From NCBI RefSeq assembly GCF_000425345.1, contig NZ_AUDG01000032.1, forward strand, positions 1-46,217: a stretch of DNA of 46,217 nucleotides, read 5' to 3'. The stretch's first letter is position 1. Each line of letters opens with the position of its first letter. The translations under genes and the position numbers were made by a program. Shown piece by piece: positions 16,300 to 24,390 of the stretch. The notes below the pieces were generated by a model that saw only the letters and a list, made by a program, of their open reading frames with translations, was not told the DNA's origin and ran no database searches. This DNA is from Rheinheimera baltica DSM 14885 (GTDB lineage Bacteria > Pseudomonadota > Gammaproteobacteria > Enterobacterales > Alteromonadaceae).

Positions 16300-18453
16300 A
16301 TGCCCTCCAACAACATTTCCTTGGCCCTGGTTGGTCTACCTTTACTACTTAATCCGGTTGCCGTCAGTGCCGAAACAGCCAGTGCCAAACAACTTGCAAC
16401 AACAGAGATTGAAGTAATGGTGGTGACCAGCAGCCGTCAGGCGCAGGCGCGGGTTAATCTGGCTGAATCGGTCGCGGTATTGGATGAAGACACCATTAAA
16501 AATGTTAGTCCCGGCCACCCAGCTGAGCTACTGAACCGCGTATCCGGCGTGCATGTAAATGATTTAGGCGGTGAAGGCCATATGACCGCCATTCGCCAAC
16601 CGATTACCACCGGTGGTGTTTACCTGTTTTTAGAAGACGGCTTACCCACCCGACCAACCGGCTTTTTTAACCATAATGGCCTGTATGAAATTGATATCCC
16701 CAACGCCGGCCGGGTAGAGGTGACCAAAGGCCCAGGCTCGACGCTGTACGGCAGCGATGCCATAGGCTGCATTTTTAATATTTTAACGCCTGAGCCTGCA
16801 CCGCAGTTTGGCGGCCGGCTACAGGCAGAACTTGGCAGCGACGGCTGGCAACGTGGTTTGCTCAGTGTCAGCGGGCCTGTAGCCGACAAGCATAGCGCCT
16901 TCTGGCAGCTTAACAGCACTAAAAGTGACGGCGCGCGCGAACAGGCCGATTACCAGCGTTTTTCCACTAACCTGCGCCTTGATAGTGAACTGGGTGAGCA
17001 CACCCGCCTTAAAACCCTGCTGAGCTTTGGCAAGGTAGATCAAAGCGGTACCTCGGGCCTGTCATTTGAAGATTACACACAAAACCCGGAGCGCAATTAC
17101 TATCACGGTGACATGGGTGCCCGTGATGTGCAGGCACTACGTTTATCGGCCGAGCTGCGTCATCAGCTGTCGGATAACAGCGAGTTGATGCTGATGCCGT
17201 TTTTCCGCGATAACCGCTCCGATCTGATGCCAAGCTGGATGCTAAGCTACGATCCGGTGCTGCAGCAAACCCGGTTTAAATCCTATGGCCTGTTGGCGCA
17301 GTACAGCCAGCAGTTAAACGACCGGTTTAACTGGACCACCGGTCTGGATATCGATTACACCCCCGCCAATTTTACCGAGCAGCAAATTAGTGTAAGTCGC
17401 GACGGCGATATTTATACTGATTACGCCCTGACAGGGCGCACCAACTATAACTATGATGCCAAGCAAACGGTGCTGTCACCCTATGCGCAGTTACAGTGGT
17501 TTGCCAGCGAGCAGCTGATTATTAGCCTGGGCGCACGCTATGATTATTTCAGTGTCGACTACACTGATCTTTTGCCACAGGATGTACCAGAACAAATCGG
17601 CCGCAACAGCTGGTTCAGACCCGACTCGCAAAAAATCAGCTACCGCCAGCTTAGCCCCAAGGCCGGTATCGTGTGGAAATTCGCTGACAATCAGCAGCTG
17701 TATGCCAACCGGCGCCACGCCTTCAGGGTGCCGTCAGTAGGCCAGGTATTCCGCCCCGGTAGCAGTAGCGACACCACTGAACTGGAGCCGGTAACCGCAG
17801 TAAACCATGAGCTGGGCTGGCGCGGCCAGTTTGCCAACCCGTTGTTTAAACGACTGCAGCTTGATGCCAGTATCTATGATTTAGCCATTAAAGATGACGT
17901 CGTAACCTATATCGACGGCAATACCCGTAAAGTGACCAATGCCGGCGAAACCAACCATCGCGGCATTGAATTGATGCTGCAACTGGTACTAAATGAGCAA
18001 TGGCAGTGGCAGGCCAGCGGCAGCTATAGCCGGCAGAAATATGAAGATTTTCAGTATCTGTACAGCTGCTTCCCACCGGCCTGTGTGCCGCCGGTGTCAG
18101 AAACCCGCAACTTTGCCGGCTTTGATGTTGGCAAGGCACCCAAACAGCTGTGGCAAAGTAGCTTGAGCTACCAGCCCGCGCAACTTGCCGGCCTGTGGCT
18201 AGAGCTGGAATGGCAAAAAGTAGGCCGCTATTTTACCGACGAAACCAATACTAACACTTATCCCGGCCATGATTTATGGCACCTGCGCGCCCGCTATCAG
18301 CTAACGGATAATATTAGCCTGGCCGCGCGGCTGATGAATATCAGTGATAAAACCTACTCGACCTACACCAGTAATCAGGTTGGCTCCAGTGCCATCGACT
18401 ACCGGCCGGGTATGCCGCGCAGTGTCTTTGTCAGTGCCACGGTTAATTTTTAG
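16300..18453 (+). CDS. TonB-dependent outer-membrane receptor, unknown substrate
   Basis: A 717-residue receptor. Residues 1-24 form the signal peptide (ending AVSA); the plug runs from about 40 to 165 (VMVVTSSRQAQARVNLAESVAVLDED, GRVEVTKGPGSTLYGSDAIGCIFNI); the barrel fills the rest and ends in a terminal Phe (VSATVNF). It has no His-rich loops, unlike the zinc receptor 2.5 kb upstream. It is followed after 8 bases by a PepSY membrane protein and then by a RegBA-like pair, and carries a RegA-type palindrome upstream. PepSY proteins next to receptors often belong to siderophore or haem use, so iron is a reasonable guess; copper is another. The gene is GC-richer than most of the window. Confidence 0.88.
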   Translation: MPSNNISLALVGLPLLLNPVAVSAETASAKQLATTEIEVMVVTSSRQAQARVNLAESVAVLDEDTIKNVSPGHPAELLNRVSGVHVNDLGGEGHMTAIRQPITTGGVYLFLEDGLPTRPTGFFNHNGLYEIDIPNAGRVEVTKGPGSTLYGSDAIGCIFNILTPEPAPQFGGRLQAELGSDGWQRGLLSVSGPVADKHSAFWQLNSTKSDGAREQADYQRFSTNLRLDSELGEHTRLKTLLSFGKVDQSGTSGLSFEDYTQNPERNYYHGDMGARDVQALRLSAELRHQLSDNSELMLMPFFRDNRSDLMPSWMLSYDPVLQQTRFKSYGLLAQYSQQLNDRFNWTTGLDIDYTPANFTEQQISVSRDGDIYTDYALTGRTNYNYDAKQTVLSPYAQLQWFASEQLIISLGARYDYFSVDYTDLLPQDVPEQIGRNSWFRPDSQKISYRQLSPKAGIVWKFADNQQLYANRRHAFRVPSVGQVFRPGSSSDTTELEPVTAVNHELGWRGQFANPLFKRLQLDASIYDLAIKDDVVTYIDGNTRKVTNAGETNHRGIELMLQLVLNEQWQWQASGSYSRQKYEDFQYLYSCFPPACVPPVSETRNFAGFDVGKAPKQLWQSSLSYQPAQLAGLWLELEWQKVGRYFTDETNTNTYPGHDLWHLRARYQLTDNISLAARLMNISDKTYSTYTSNQVGSSAIDYRPGMPRSVFVSATVNF

Positions 18454-18461
18454 GGGCCAGC

Positions 18462-19871
18462 ATGAAAACCTTCACCTTAGTAAAATGGCACCGCTTGCTG
18501 CTCTGGCTGGGTGGCGCCACCCTGCTGATTTTTGCCTTAACCGGTATCACCCACCCGCTGATGAGCTGGACCGGGCCGCAAGCCGTCACCATGCGCCCGC
18601 CGGCACTGCAGCTGGACGGCGCAACCTTACAACAGGCGATGCAGCAGCTAAACAACACTGCACTGCCGCCACAGGCTTTGGTTAAGCTGTTGCCCTATAA
18701 GGACAAGGTATTACTGCAATTGACCAACAGCCTGAGTGTAGAGCGGCAGTATCTGACACTGGACGGCAGTGCACCGGCAAGCGATCAGGACGTCGCTATC
18801 TGGTTGGCCAGCCATTACAGCGGCTTACCGGCAGAGCAGGTTAGCAGCACAACCTTGCTGACCCGCTTTAACAATGCTTATCCGTCGGTGAATCGGCTGT
18901 TGCCGGTGTATCAGGTCGATTATCAGAACGGTTTAAGCCTGTATATTCATACCGAAAGCCTGAGTATGGCCGGCATTACCAACCCATATAAAACCGCAGT
19001 GCAGGCGGTGTTTCGCCAGCTGCATAGCTGGCAGTGGCTGGATAGCACACCGCTGTTAAAGGTGCTGCTGATGACAGTGCTGCTTGGCAGCGCACTGTTG
19101 CTGGTACTGAGCGGCATCTGGCTGTTGCTGAAACTGCCCTTTAGCGCGCGCCGCCGTGGCCTGCGCCGCTGGCACTATGTGCTGTCCTGGATGCTGGCCC
19201 TGCCGGTGCTGTTGTATCTGCTTACCGGTATTTACCACTTTAGCTACAAGCAAATTGCCGCCACCAATGCCGGCTTAACCCTGCCCGCAGCTAGGCCGCT
19301 GCCAACCAGCCTGAGCCTAACCCAACGGCTGGATAACAACACCCTGTACAACAGCGCCAGCCTGGTGCAGGCCGCTGGCAACTGGTACTGGCGTTTGTCC
19401 GAATTTAACCCCCAGCTACAGGCCGACCGCCATAGCCGCTTTAGCGGCCAGCAAAGTGAGCAAGGCGCGCAGTTTTTAGCGCTAAACCCAGCGGCACCGG
19501 CGTTGGACGATACGCAATACGCCCGCCTGCTAGCACAAAATTTTACCGGTTTAACTGAAGATAAACTGACTAATCAAACGCTGATTAGCCGTTTCGGCCC
19601 TGATTATGATTTTCGCAATAAACGCCTGCCGGTATGGCAGTTTGACTATCCCGGTGGCCGGCTGTTTGTCGATGCCGTTAGCGGCCAGTTAATCGAGCAG
19701 CAAAGCCAAGCCAGCCGGTTTGAACGTTACAGTTTTTCATTTGTGCATAAATGGGGCGTTTTGCAACCGCTGCTCGGCCGTGAAGGCCGCGACATGGTGG
19801 TGGTTGGCATAATGCTGTTAGTGCTGCTAATGGCAGTCCTGGGCTTCGCCATGCGCTTGCGGCGTAAATAG
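18462..19871 (+). CDS. PepSY-domain inner-membrane protein
   Basis: A 469-residue membrane protein of the PepSY-associated type. Membrane segments lie near residues 9-30 (LVKWHRLLLWLGGATLLIFALTG has the usual HR...G entry), 193-217, 233-252 and 444-465. The long periplasmic parts between them contain two PepSY-like repeats, for example YQVDYQNGLSLYIHTESL near 150 and WQFDYPGGRLFVDAVSGQL near 395. The HSW and SFVHKWG stretches next to membrane edges could bind haem or a metal. Relatives near receptors are proposed ferric-siderophore reductases. It lies 8 bases behind the receptor gene and is surely cotranscribed with it. The precise reaction is unknown. Confidence 0.82.
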   Translation: MKTFTLVKWHRLLLWLGGATLLIFALTGITHPLMSWTGPQAVTMRPPALQLDGATLQQAMQQLNNTALPPQALVKLLPYKDKVLLQLTNSLSVERQYLTLDGSAPASDQDVAIWLASHYSGLPAEQVSSTTLLTRFNNAYPSVNRLLPVYQVDYQNGLSLYIHTESLSMAGITNPYKTAVQAVFRQLHSWQWLDSTPLLKVLLMTVLLGSALLLVLSGIWLLLKLPFSARRRGLRRWHYVLSWMLALPVLLYLLTGIYHFSYKQIAATNAGLTLPAARPLPTSLSLTQRLDNNTLYNSASLVQAAGNWYWRLSEFNPQLQADRHSRFSGQQSEQGAQFLALNPAAPALDDTQYARLLAQNFTGLTEDKLTNQTLISRFGPDYDFRNKRLPVWQFDYPGGRLFVDAVSGQLIEQQSQASRFERYSFSFVHKWGVLQPLLGREGRDMVVVGIMLLVLLMAVLGFAMRLRRK

Positions 19872-19885
19872 CTTGGCTAAAGTAC

Positions 19886-19902
19886 TGCGACAATTTGCCG
19901 CA
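19886..19902. promoter_or_regulatory. RegA/PrrA-type palindrome upstream of the RegB-like gene
   Basis: TGCGACAATTTGCCGCA differs from the copy at 16217 by one base and shares GTACTGCGACAATTTG with it. It starts 14 bases after the PepSY stop codon, in the promoter region of the kinase-regulator pair, and suggests autoregulation. Confidence 0.7.
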
Positions 19903-19990
19903 GCGACATAAGCTGCTGTTGGCGTTACACTTAACACACTCAGAATGACATTACCGCTGCAATGGTTTAGTCTCTTCTGACATTTTGCAA

Positions 19991-20016
19991 ACGGCTGCCT
20001 GGCAGCCGTATTTTTT
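19991..20016 (+). terminator. Terminator directly before the RegB-like kinase gene (possible attenuator)
   Basis: ACGGCTGCC (19991-19999) and GGCAGCCGT (20001-20009) form a strong hairpin followed by ATTTTTT. The T-run ends about 22 bases before the kinase ATG, leaving no room for a promoter in between, so the kinase message must read through it. Confidence 0.8.
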
Positions 20017-20037
20017 CGTAGCAGGTAGTGCTTCGCT

Positions 20038-21363
20038 ATGGCCAGACAACTTATTATTGCCACTGAACTTTCTGAGCAACATCAGCTTAAACACTTTGTG
20101 CAGTTTCGCTGGGGCCTGCTCGGGTTTGCAACTATCGCCCTTTCCGCTGGCTGGCTGCTACATTACCCGGTAAGCTCCTGGCCCCTGCTAGGCTTGTTAC
20201 TGTTAACCCATATTTGCACCAATTTACTGCCTTACTGGCTGGCAGCCAGTAAAATGCCGTTAAAGGTAATTTACCTACTGTGCTGCACGCTGGATATTCT
20301 GCTGCTCACCTGTTTACTGACCTTAAGCGGCGGCGTTAGCAATGGCCTGGTGGCTATGCTGTTGTTACCGGTGGCGGTGGCCGCAGTAATGCTGCCCGGA
20401 CGCAGCTGTTATTTTATTGCTCTGCTGGCCATTGCTGGCTATAGCATGCTATTGCAAGTGGGCGATTTACATATTCCGGATATCGATACGTTGCTGACGC
20501 AAACCGCGGAGCAAGCCGCCCATGCCAGCCACACGGGCCATGGCATGCATGCGCAGCATAACAGCGACGGCTTTAGCCAGCATATGCAGCAAATGTGGTG
20601 GGCCTTCACCATATCTGCCTTGCTAATTAGCTGGTTTATCAGCGCTCAGGCTGAATTAAACCGGGTAAAATCAAGAAAGATCAGCGAGTTACAACAACAG
20701 CAAATTCGTAACGAGCAAATACTGGCCTTAGCCACCTTTGCTGCCAATGCGGCGCATGATTTAGCCAGTCCTATACAAACTATACAGCTGCTAGCCGATG
20801 AACTGGACACGACAGAGCCAGCAGTTCAGGAGTTAAAGCAGCAACTACAGCGCTGTCAACAGATAGTACAGCAACTGCGTAGCGATGCAGGCAGTCTACG
20901 TGAAGAGAACAGCACCGCACCGCTATGCCAGCAAATCGAGCAGGCGGTTACCCGCTGGCTTAACAGCCGGCCGGAAATCTGTCTTGGCATTCAACGTAAT
21001 TTACATGCAGAAGATTTTAGCCTGGCTGATAGTCAAGGTTTTACAGCAGCGCTACTAAACATTCTCGATAACGCGGCTGACGCTAGCCTGGCTAACAACA
21101 GTAATCAGCTAGAGCTGCAACTAAGCCTGGACAGCAGCGGTTTAAGCCTGCAGGTACGCGATTTTGGCGAAGGCCTATCTGATAGCCGGCTTGCTGAACT
21201 GGGTAAACTGCCGCAGCAAAGTGAGCAAGGCTTAGGCATAGGTCAGTTTCTTGCCAATATGTCGATTGAGCGCTTAAGCGGTAGTGTGCGCCGGCAAAAT
21301 GCTGGCAACGGCACCTTAACACTGATTACGATGCCGCGCCCGCACACGGAGCCTGCCGCATGA
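20038..21363 (+). CDS. RegB/PrrB/ActS-like membrane sensor histidine kinase
   Basis: A 441-residue kinase. Six membrane segments lie near 24-43, 48-68, 75-96, 103-119, 122-142 and 187-203. GGVSNGL (98-104) sits where RegB has its quinone-binding GGxxNPF; the Asn is kept, Pro-Phe are not. His240 in NAAHDLASPIQTI is the phosphorylation site and Cys273 (QRCQQIV) matches the redox-active Cys of RegB. N-box LLNILDNAADAS and G-box DFGEG follow. Between segments 5 and 6 a loop, periplasmic by predicted topology, has His162, 165, 168, 171, 174 and 182 with several Met, an unusual feature suggesting metal sensing. The stop overlaps the regulator start (ATGA). It should phosphorylate the neighbouring RegA-like protein. 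Confidence 0.87.
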   Translation: MARQLIIATELSEQHQLKHFVQFRWGLLGFATIALSAGWLLHYPVSSWPLLGLLLLTHICTNLLPYWLAASKMPLKVIYLLCCTLDILLLTCLLTLSGGVSNGLVAMLLLPVAVAAVMLPGRSCYFIALLAIAGYSMLLQVGDLHIPDIDTLLTQTAEQAAHASHTGHGMHAQHNSDGFSQHMQQMWWAFTISALLISWFISAQAELNRVKSRKISELQQQQIRNEQILALATFAANAAHDLASPIQTIQLLADELDTTEPAVQELKQQLQRCQQIVQQLRSDAGSLREENSTAPLCQQIEQAVTRWLNSRPEICLGIQRNLHAEDFSLADSQGFTAALLNILDNAADASLANNSNQLELQLSLDSSGLSLQVRDFGEGLSDSRLAELGKLPQQSEQGLGIGQFLANMSIERLSGSVRRQNAGNGTLTLITMPRPHTEPAA

Positions 21364-21881
21364 AGCTGGTCATAGTGGATGATGATATCGCGCTGCTTAA
21401 TGCGCTGTCGCGCCGCTTTAGCCAACGCGGTTTTACCGTAGTCAGCTTTGCAGAGGCCGTTACTACAGATCAGCTAACTGCACAGCAAGCTGATACCTAT
21501 TTATTAGATTTACGCTTTGCCAGCCAGTCAGGCTTAAGCTTTATTTCGCCGCTGCGCCAGGCGCTACCAGCTTGCCGTATTGTGTTGCTAACCGGCTATG
21601 CCAGTATTGCCAATGCGGTGCAGGCGGTAAAGCTGGGCGCCGATGATTATCTGACCAAACCGGTCGATTTGTTGCAATTGGAACAGGCCATTCGTAGTGA
21701 ATCTCAAGCCATTACCCACACTATGCAAGACACAGCCGCAGTGCTATCACCTGATCAACTGGAATGGGAGCATATTAACCGCGTGCTGTCCGAGCAAAAC
21801 GGTAATATCAGCCGCACCGCAGAGTTGCTGGGCATGCACCGGCGCACCCTGCAACGAAAACTGGCCAAACACCGGCCATAA
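21360..21881 (+). CDS. RegA/PrrA/ActR-like response regulator
   Basis: A 173-residue two-domain regulator. The receiver (1-115) has the acidic pocket DDD (7-9), phospho-acceptor Asp50 (TYLLDLRF), the LLTGYASI Thr switch and the Lys of LTKPVD. After a short linker comes a Fis-type helix-turn-helix (about 130-172) with LEWEHINRVL and the sequence RTAELLGMHRRTLQRKL, which closely follows the DNA-binding domain of RegA/PrrA/ActR. There is no AAA+ domain, as expected for this family. Two matching RegA-type palindromes lie upstream of the receptor and of the kinase, so this protein most likely controls the whole module. Confidence 0.9.
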   Translation: MKLVIVDDDIALLNALSRRFSQRGFTVVSFAEAVTTDQLTAQQADTYLLDLRFASQSGLSFISPLRQALPACRIVLLTGYASIANAVQAVKLGADDYLTKPVDLLQLEQAIRSESQAITHTMQDTAAVLSPDQLEWEHINRVLSEQNGNISRTAELLGMHRRTLQRKLAKHRP

Positions 21882-21892
21882 AACTATATCCG

Positions 21893-22951
21893 TTACTGTT
21901 GCCCGGCCATTTTTTGTAAAAACTGCAAGCGCTGCTGCTCTGCGGCATCAGGTTGCCAGGGCTCATCTGTTAATTGCTCTAAAGCAAAATATTCCAGTTG
22001 ATAAAAGGGCTTGTCACTATCGCCATAACGGGTCGCTTCACCAGGGATCGCGGGACGGCGCTCTAGCACAAAGCTTCCGAGTAAATAGGGCCCACTTTGA
22101 TGTTTTAATACCGCTTTATATGCACGTAGCGTAATTTCAGTTGTACCGGCAGATAACTTTTCCGTGTTCGTCAACAAAGCAATAGGTTGGTTGTCTTCAG
22201 TATACAAATTAGCACGTAGCCGATAATAACCCGCTTGTTTTACGTCAAGTTGTACTGGGATCAGCATGTCACTACCGCCACTTTGGCTAGCGTCAACCCC
22301 CGTGATTGTAGCAACCGGGTTGCTATACACTATGCCGGTTTTTAATGTTTGTTGTTTACCATTGGCATGAAATGTCACACTGACCTGCAGCGGGCCATCC
22401 CATTCAGGTTCTGCATCAAGCTGTGCCGTCCAGCCTTGGGTGCTTTGCAGCATGGCGTCATTTGCTAATATGTCCTCGCTTCCAACAGACTCCGCTTGCA
22501 GTTGCACAGTAACTGCGGACACGGCTAACCCCTGCACCTCTAACCTGACATCAATGGCTTGCGGATAACTATAGCGATATTGTGACAACACAATACTGGC
22601 ACTGGCGCCGCCTTCTAATGTCACAGCTTGTGGCACATAAGCATTGGGCTCAAGCAGATGCTTATCGTCCGCGCTTAATGGCTGCGAGTATGCAGGCATT
22701 TCAAGATCACTGGCATACGCTTTCGCCAGTAATTGAAAGCTTTGGCTTATGGGCTCCGGTATGGTTTCAGTTACTTCGATATGTGCTGGTTTAGGCTCTG
22801 ACTTTTTGGCTACTTGCTTTGTTTCTGGCTCCAACACTTTAGTCGTTAAAAGGTGCTGCGCAGGCTCATTTTTTGCCGGTTCAGCGCTAAAATAGACATA
22901 CCCTGCCAGCAACGCCAGCAGGGAAATTGCAGTGACAAACATCCACTTCAT
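21893..22951 (-). CDS. Membrane-anchored beta-rich periplasmic protein of unknown function, lipase partner
   Basis: A 352-residue protein with one N-terminal membrane segment (about 4-21), then a Pro/Glu/Lys-rich linker (about 25-65) and a periplasmic part with alternating beta strands that look like Ig-type domains (for example AGYYRLRANLYTEDNQPIALL near 240). It is possibly a DUF4785-type protein, but I am not certain. It lies 6 bases after the lipase gene and is cotranscribed. Its anchor-plus-linker layout recalls lipase-specific foldases (LifO), yet those are helical, so this is not a member of that family by appearance. A helper role for the lipase is inferred only from position. The stop is 11 bases from the convergent regulator gene. 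Confidence 0.6.
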   Translation of the reverse strand: MKWMFVTAISLLALLAGYVYFSAEPAKNEPAQHLLTTKVLEPETKQVAKKSEPKPAHIEVTETIPEPISQSFQLLAKAYASDLEMPAYSQPLSADDKHLLEPNAYVPQAVTLEGGASASIVLSQYRYSYPQAIDVRLEVQGLAVSAVTVQLQAESVGSEDILANDAMLQSTQGWTAQLDAEPEWDGPLQVSVTFHANGKQQTLKTGIVYSNPVATITGVDASQSGGSDMLIPVQLDVKQAGYYRLRANLYTEDNQPIALLTNTEKLSAGTTEITLRAYKAVLKHQSGPYLLGSFVLERRPAIPGEATRYGDSDKPFYQLEYFALEQLTDEPWQPDAAEQQRLQFLQKMAGQQ

Positions 22952-22957
22952 ATCGGT

Positions 22958-24007
22958 TTAGTTCGCTGCCTGATACACTAAAGCGGACATACTGGTGTTA
23001 TTTGAGTTACTTACCACACGATATCTCGAGCTAAAAATCCACCAGCCGCGTTTCTCATCGTAGGTATTAAATTGCAGAGTGTCGCCATTAAGATAACTGC
23101 CACGGCTATTTGCTGCAGTTATTTCATCTTTGGCGCTGTTGTTAATCATATCGCTGTGGCTATAGCCTTCGCTCATTAACATGGGATAGTGATATGGCAT
23201 AAAGCTACTTGGGCCGCTTACTGAGGCTAGTTTACCGTCCATCGCAACACTGCGAGAACAACTGTTAAAGCTAGCCACCGAAGAAGCACCGCAGCTGGAG
23301 TGGCTGGCGACTACACCATCGTCCTCTCCGGGTAAAAAGCCACCTGTTGCGCCCAGGAAGTCTGAACCCGCGCCGACAAAACGTAAACGAGGGACACGAT
23401 CGTCAGGGAATGCAGCCAGTTGTCGCGCGCTATTGACCCGCAGATCATTTAACACACCAATATTTGATGGCGAAGGAATTTGTCCCAACCATAGTGAAAT
23501 AGCTAACCGCAGCGCTCCATCAATTAAGCCACCTCCACTGGCAACATTAACCGCTAAGTCAGCAAGCTCTACACCACCACCGGCACCAGCAAAATCAAAA
23601 CTGGCGACAATATTTAGCGGTTGCAGGCCGGCGTTTTGCAGCCACAATGCCTGGTTGTCGATAATATAGCGGGTCACTAAATCACCCGTAGAATGACTAA
23701 CAAAAATACAGCCACTGGCACAGGTACCATTTCGCGACATTTGTTGTAATTTCGGCCAAACATAATCACTGGCAATTTTACCGGCGACACGTTCCTGTGA
23801 TGGCCAGTCAATGCGCACATCAGCGCGGTCTCGCCAGTATTGTGCCCAGTATTCTGCGCCATTTGTGGTGACCTGGTTACCTGTTGGCCGGCTGGCCAAA
23901 TTATCAGGTTGAAAACCGTGTACCAGTACAACAGGGTAGCCACTTACTTCAGCCTGCGTTGCGCCGCTAAGTAAGCCTGCTATGAGTAAGATAATGGATT
24001 TTTTCAT
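22958..24007 (-). CDS. Secreted lipase/esterase, alpha/beta hydrolase fold
   Basis: A 349-residue exported hydrolase. Residues 1-19 are the signal peptide. YPVVLVHGFQPDN (24-36) holds the oxyanion HG motif; the nucleophile elbow is VSHSTGD with Ser106, where the first Gly of the usual GxSxG is Ser. A likely Asp lies in LPGEDDGVV near 227 and the His in GYSHSDMIN near 291. Four to five Cys (CASGC near 96-100; SSC and NSC near 240) suggest disulfides. It heads a two-gene operon with the beta-rich protein downstream. Substrate (triacylglycerol, short ester or polyester) cannot be read from sequence. Confidence 0.82.
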   Translation of the reverse strand: MKKSIILLIAGLLSGATQAEVSGYPVVLVHGFQPDNLASRPTGNQVTTNGAEYWAQYWRDRADVRIDWPSQERVAGKIASDYVWPKLQQMSRNGTCASGCIFVSHSTGDLVTRYIIDNQALWLQNAGLQPLNIVASFDFAGAGGGVELADLAVNVASGGGLIDGALRLAISLWLGQIPSPSNIGVLNDLRVNSARQLAAFPDDRVPRLRFVGAGSDFLGATGGFLPGEDDGVVASHSSCGASSVASFNSCSRSVAMDGKLASVSGPSSFMPYHYPMLMSEGYSHSDMINNSAKDEITAANSRGSYLNGDTLQFNTYDEKRGWWIFSSRYRVVSNSNNTSMSALVYQAAN

Positions 24008-24390
24008 TGGGTTGTCCTCGTCTTTTTATCTGCTTTTGCCCATCAATATTTGTGAGCAAAGTGTTATTATTTTGCGTCTCTTCCGTGTGACTGGTTACAA
24101 CTCCACCCACAATATAGACCAGATCAATTCGATTGCAACTGCGCATTAATTACACAAGATGGCAAGACAAGGCCAGCGGTATAACCGGTTGTTTTAATTT
24201 CCCATTAGTGAAAAAGTTGTGATGCTGGGTATCAGCGTAATCACCTTGCTTGCTGTTATAACGGCCATTACCGACATACAACCAAGTTGTTTAAAGTGAT
24301 TACTCGAATTATTTTTAGTCAGGCTGTTATTTCCCCAGCCTACAAAGACAAAAAACGCAGCCCAGGCTGCGTTTTTTTGTTACAAGCGAC
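24008..24390. other. 383-base intergenic region before the lipase operon
   Basis: It lies between the lipase start and the end of the pitrilysin-like gene. It must contain the lipase promoter, but no clear -35/-10 pair stands out. At its left part there is an open frame of 25 codons (24221-24298, plus strand, MLGISVITLL...) that is hydrophobic but has no good ribosome binding site. A terminator occupies 24350-24378. Confidence 0.5.
24350..24378 (-). terminator. Terminator of the pitrilysin-like gene
   Basis: ACGCAGCC (24355-24362) pairs with GGCTGCGT (24365-24372), with A-rich and T-rich flanks on either side, so it can work in both directions. It starts 12 bases beyond the stop codon of the minus-strand protease gene. 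Confidence 0.85.

Noticed and set aside
24221..24298. A 25-codon hydrophobic open frame between the lipase and protease genes
   Set aside because: No convincing ribosome binding site, promoter or conservation evidence; too short to support.
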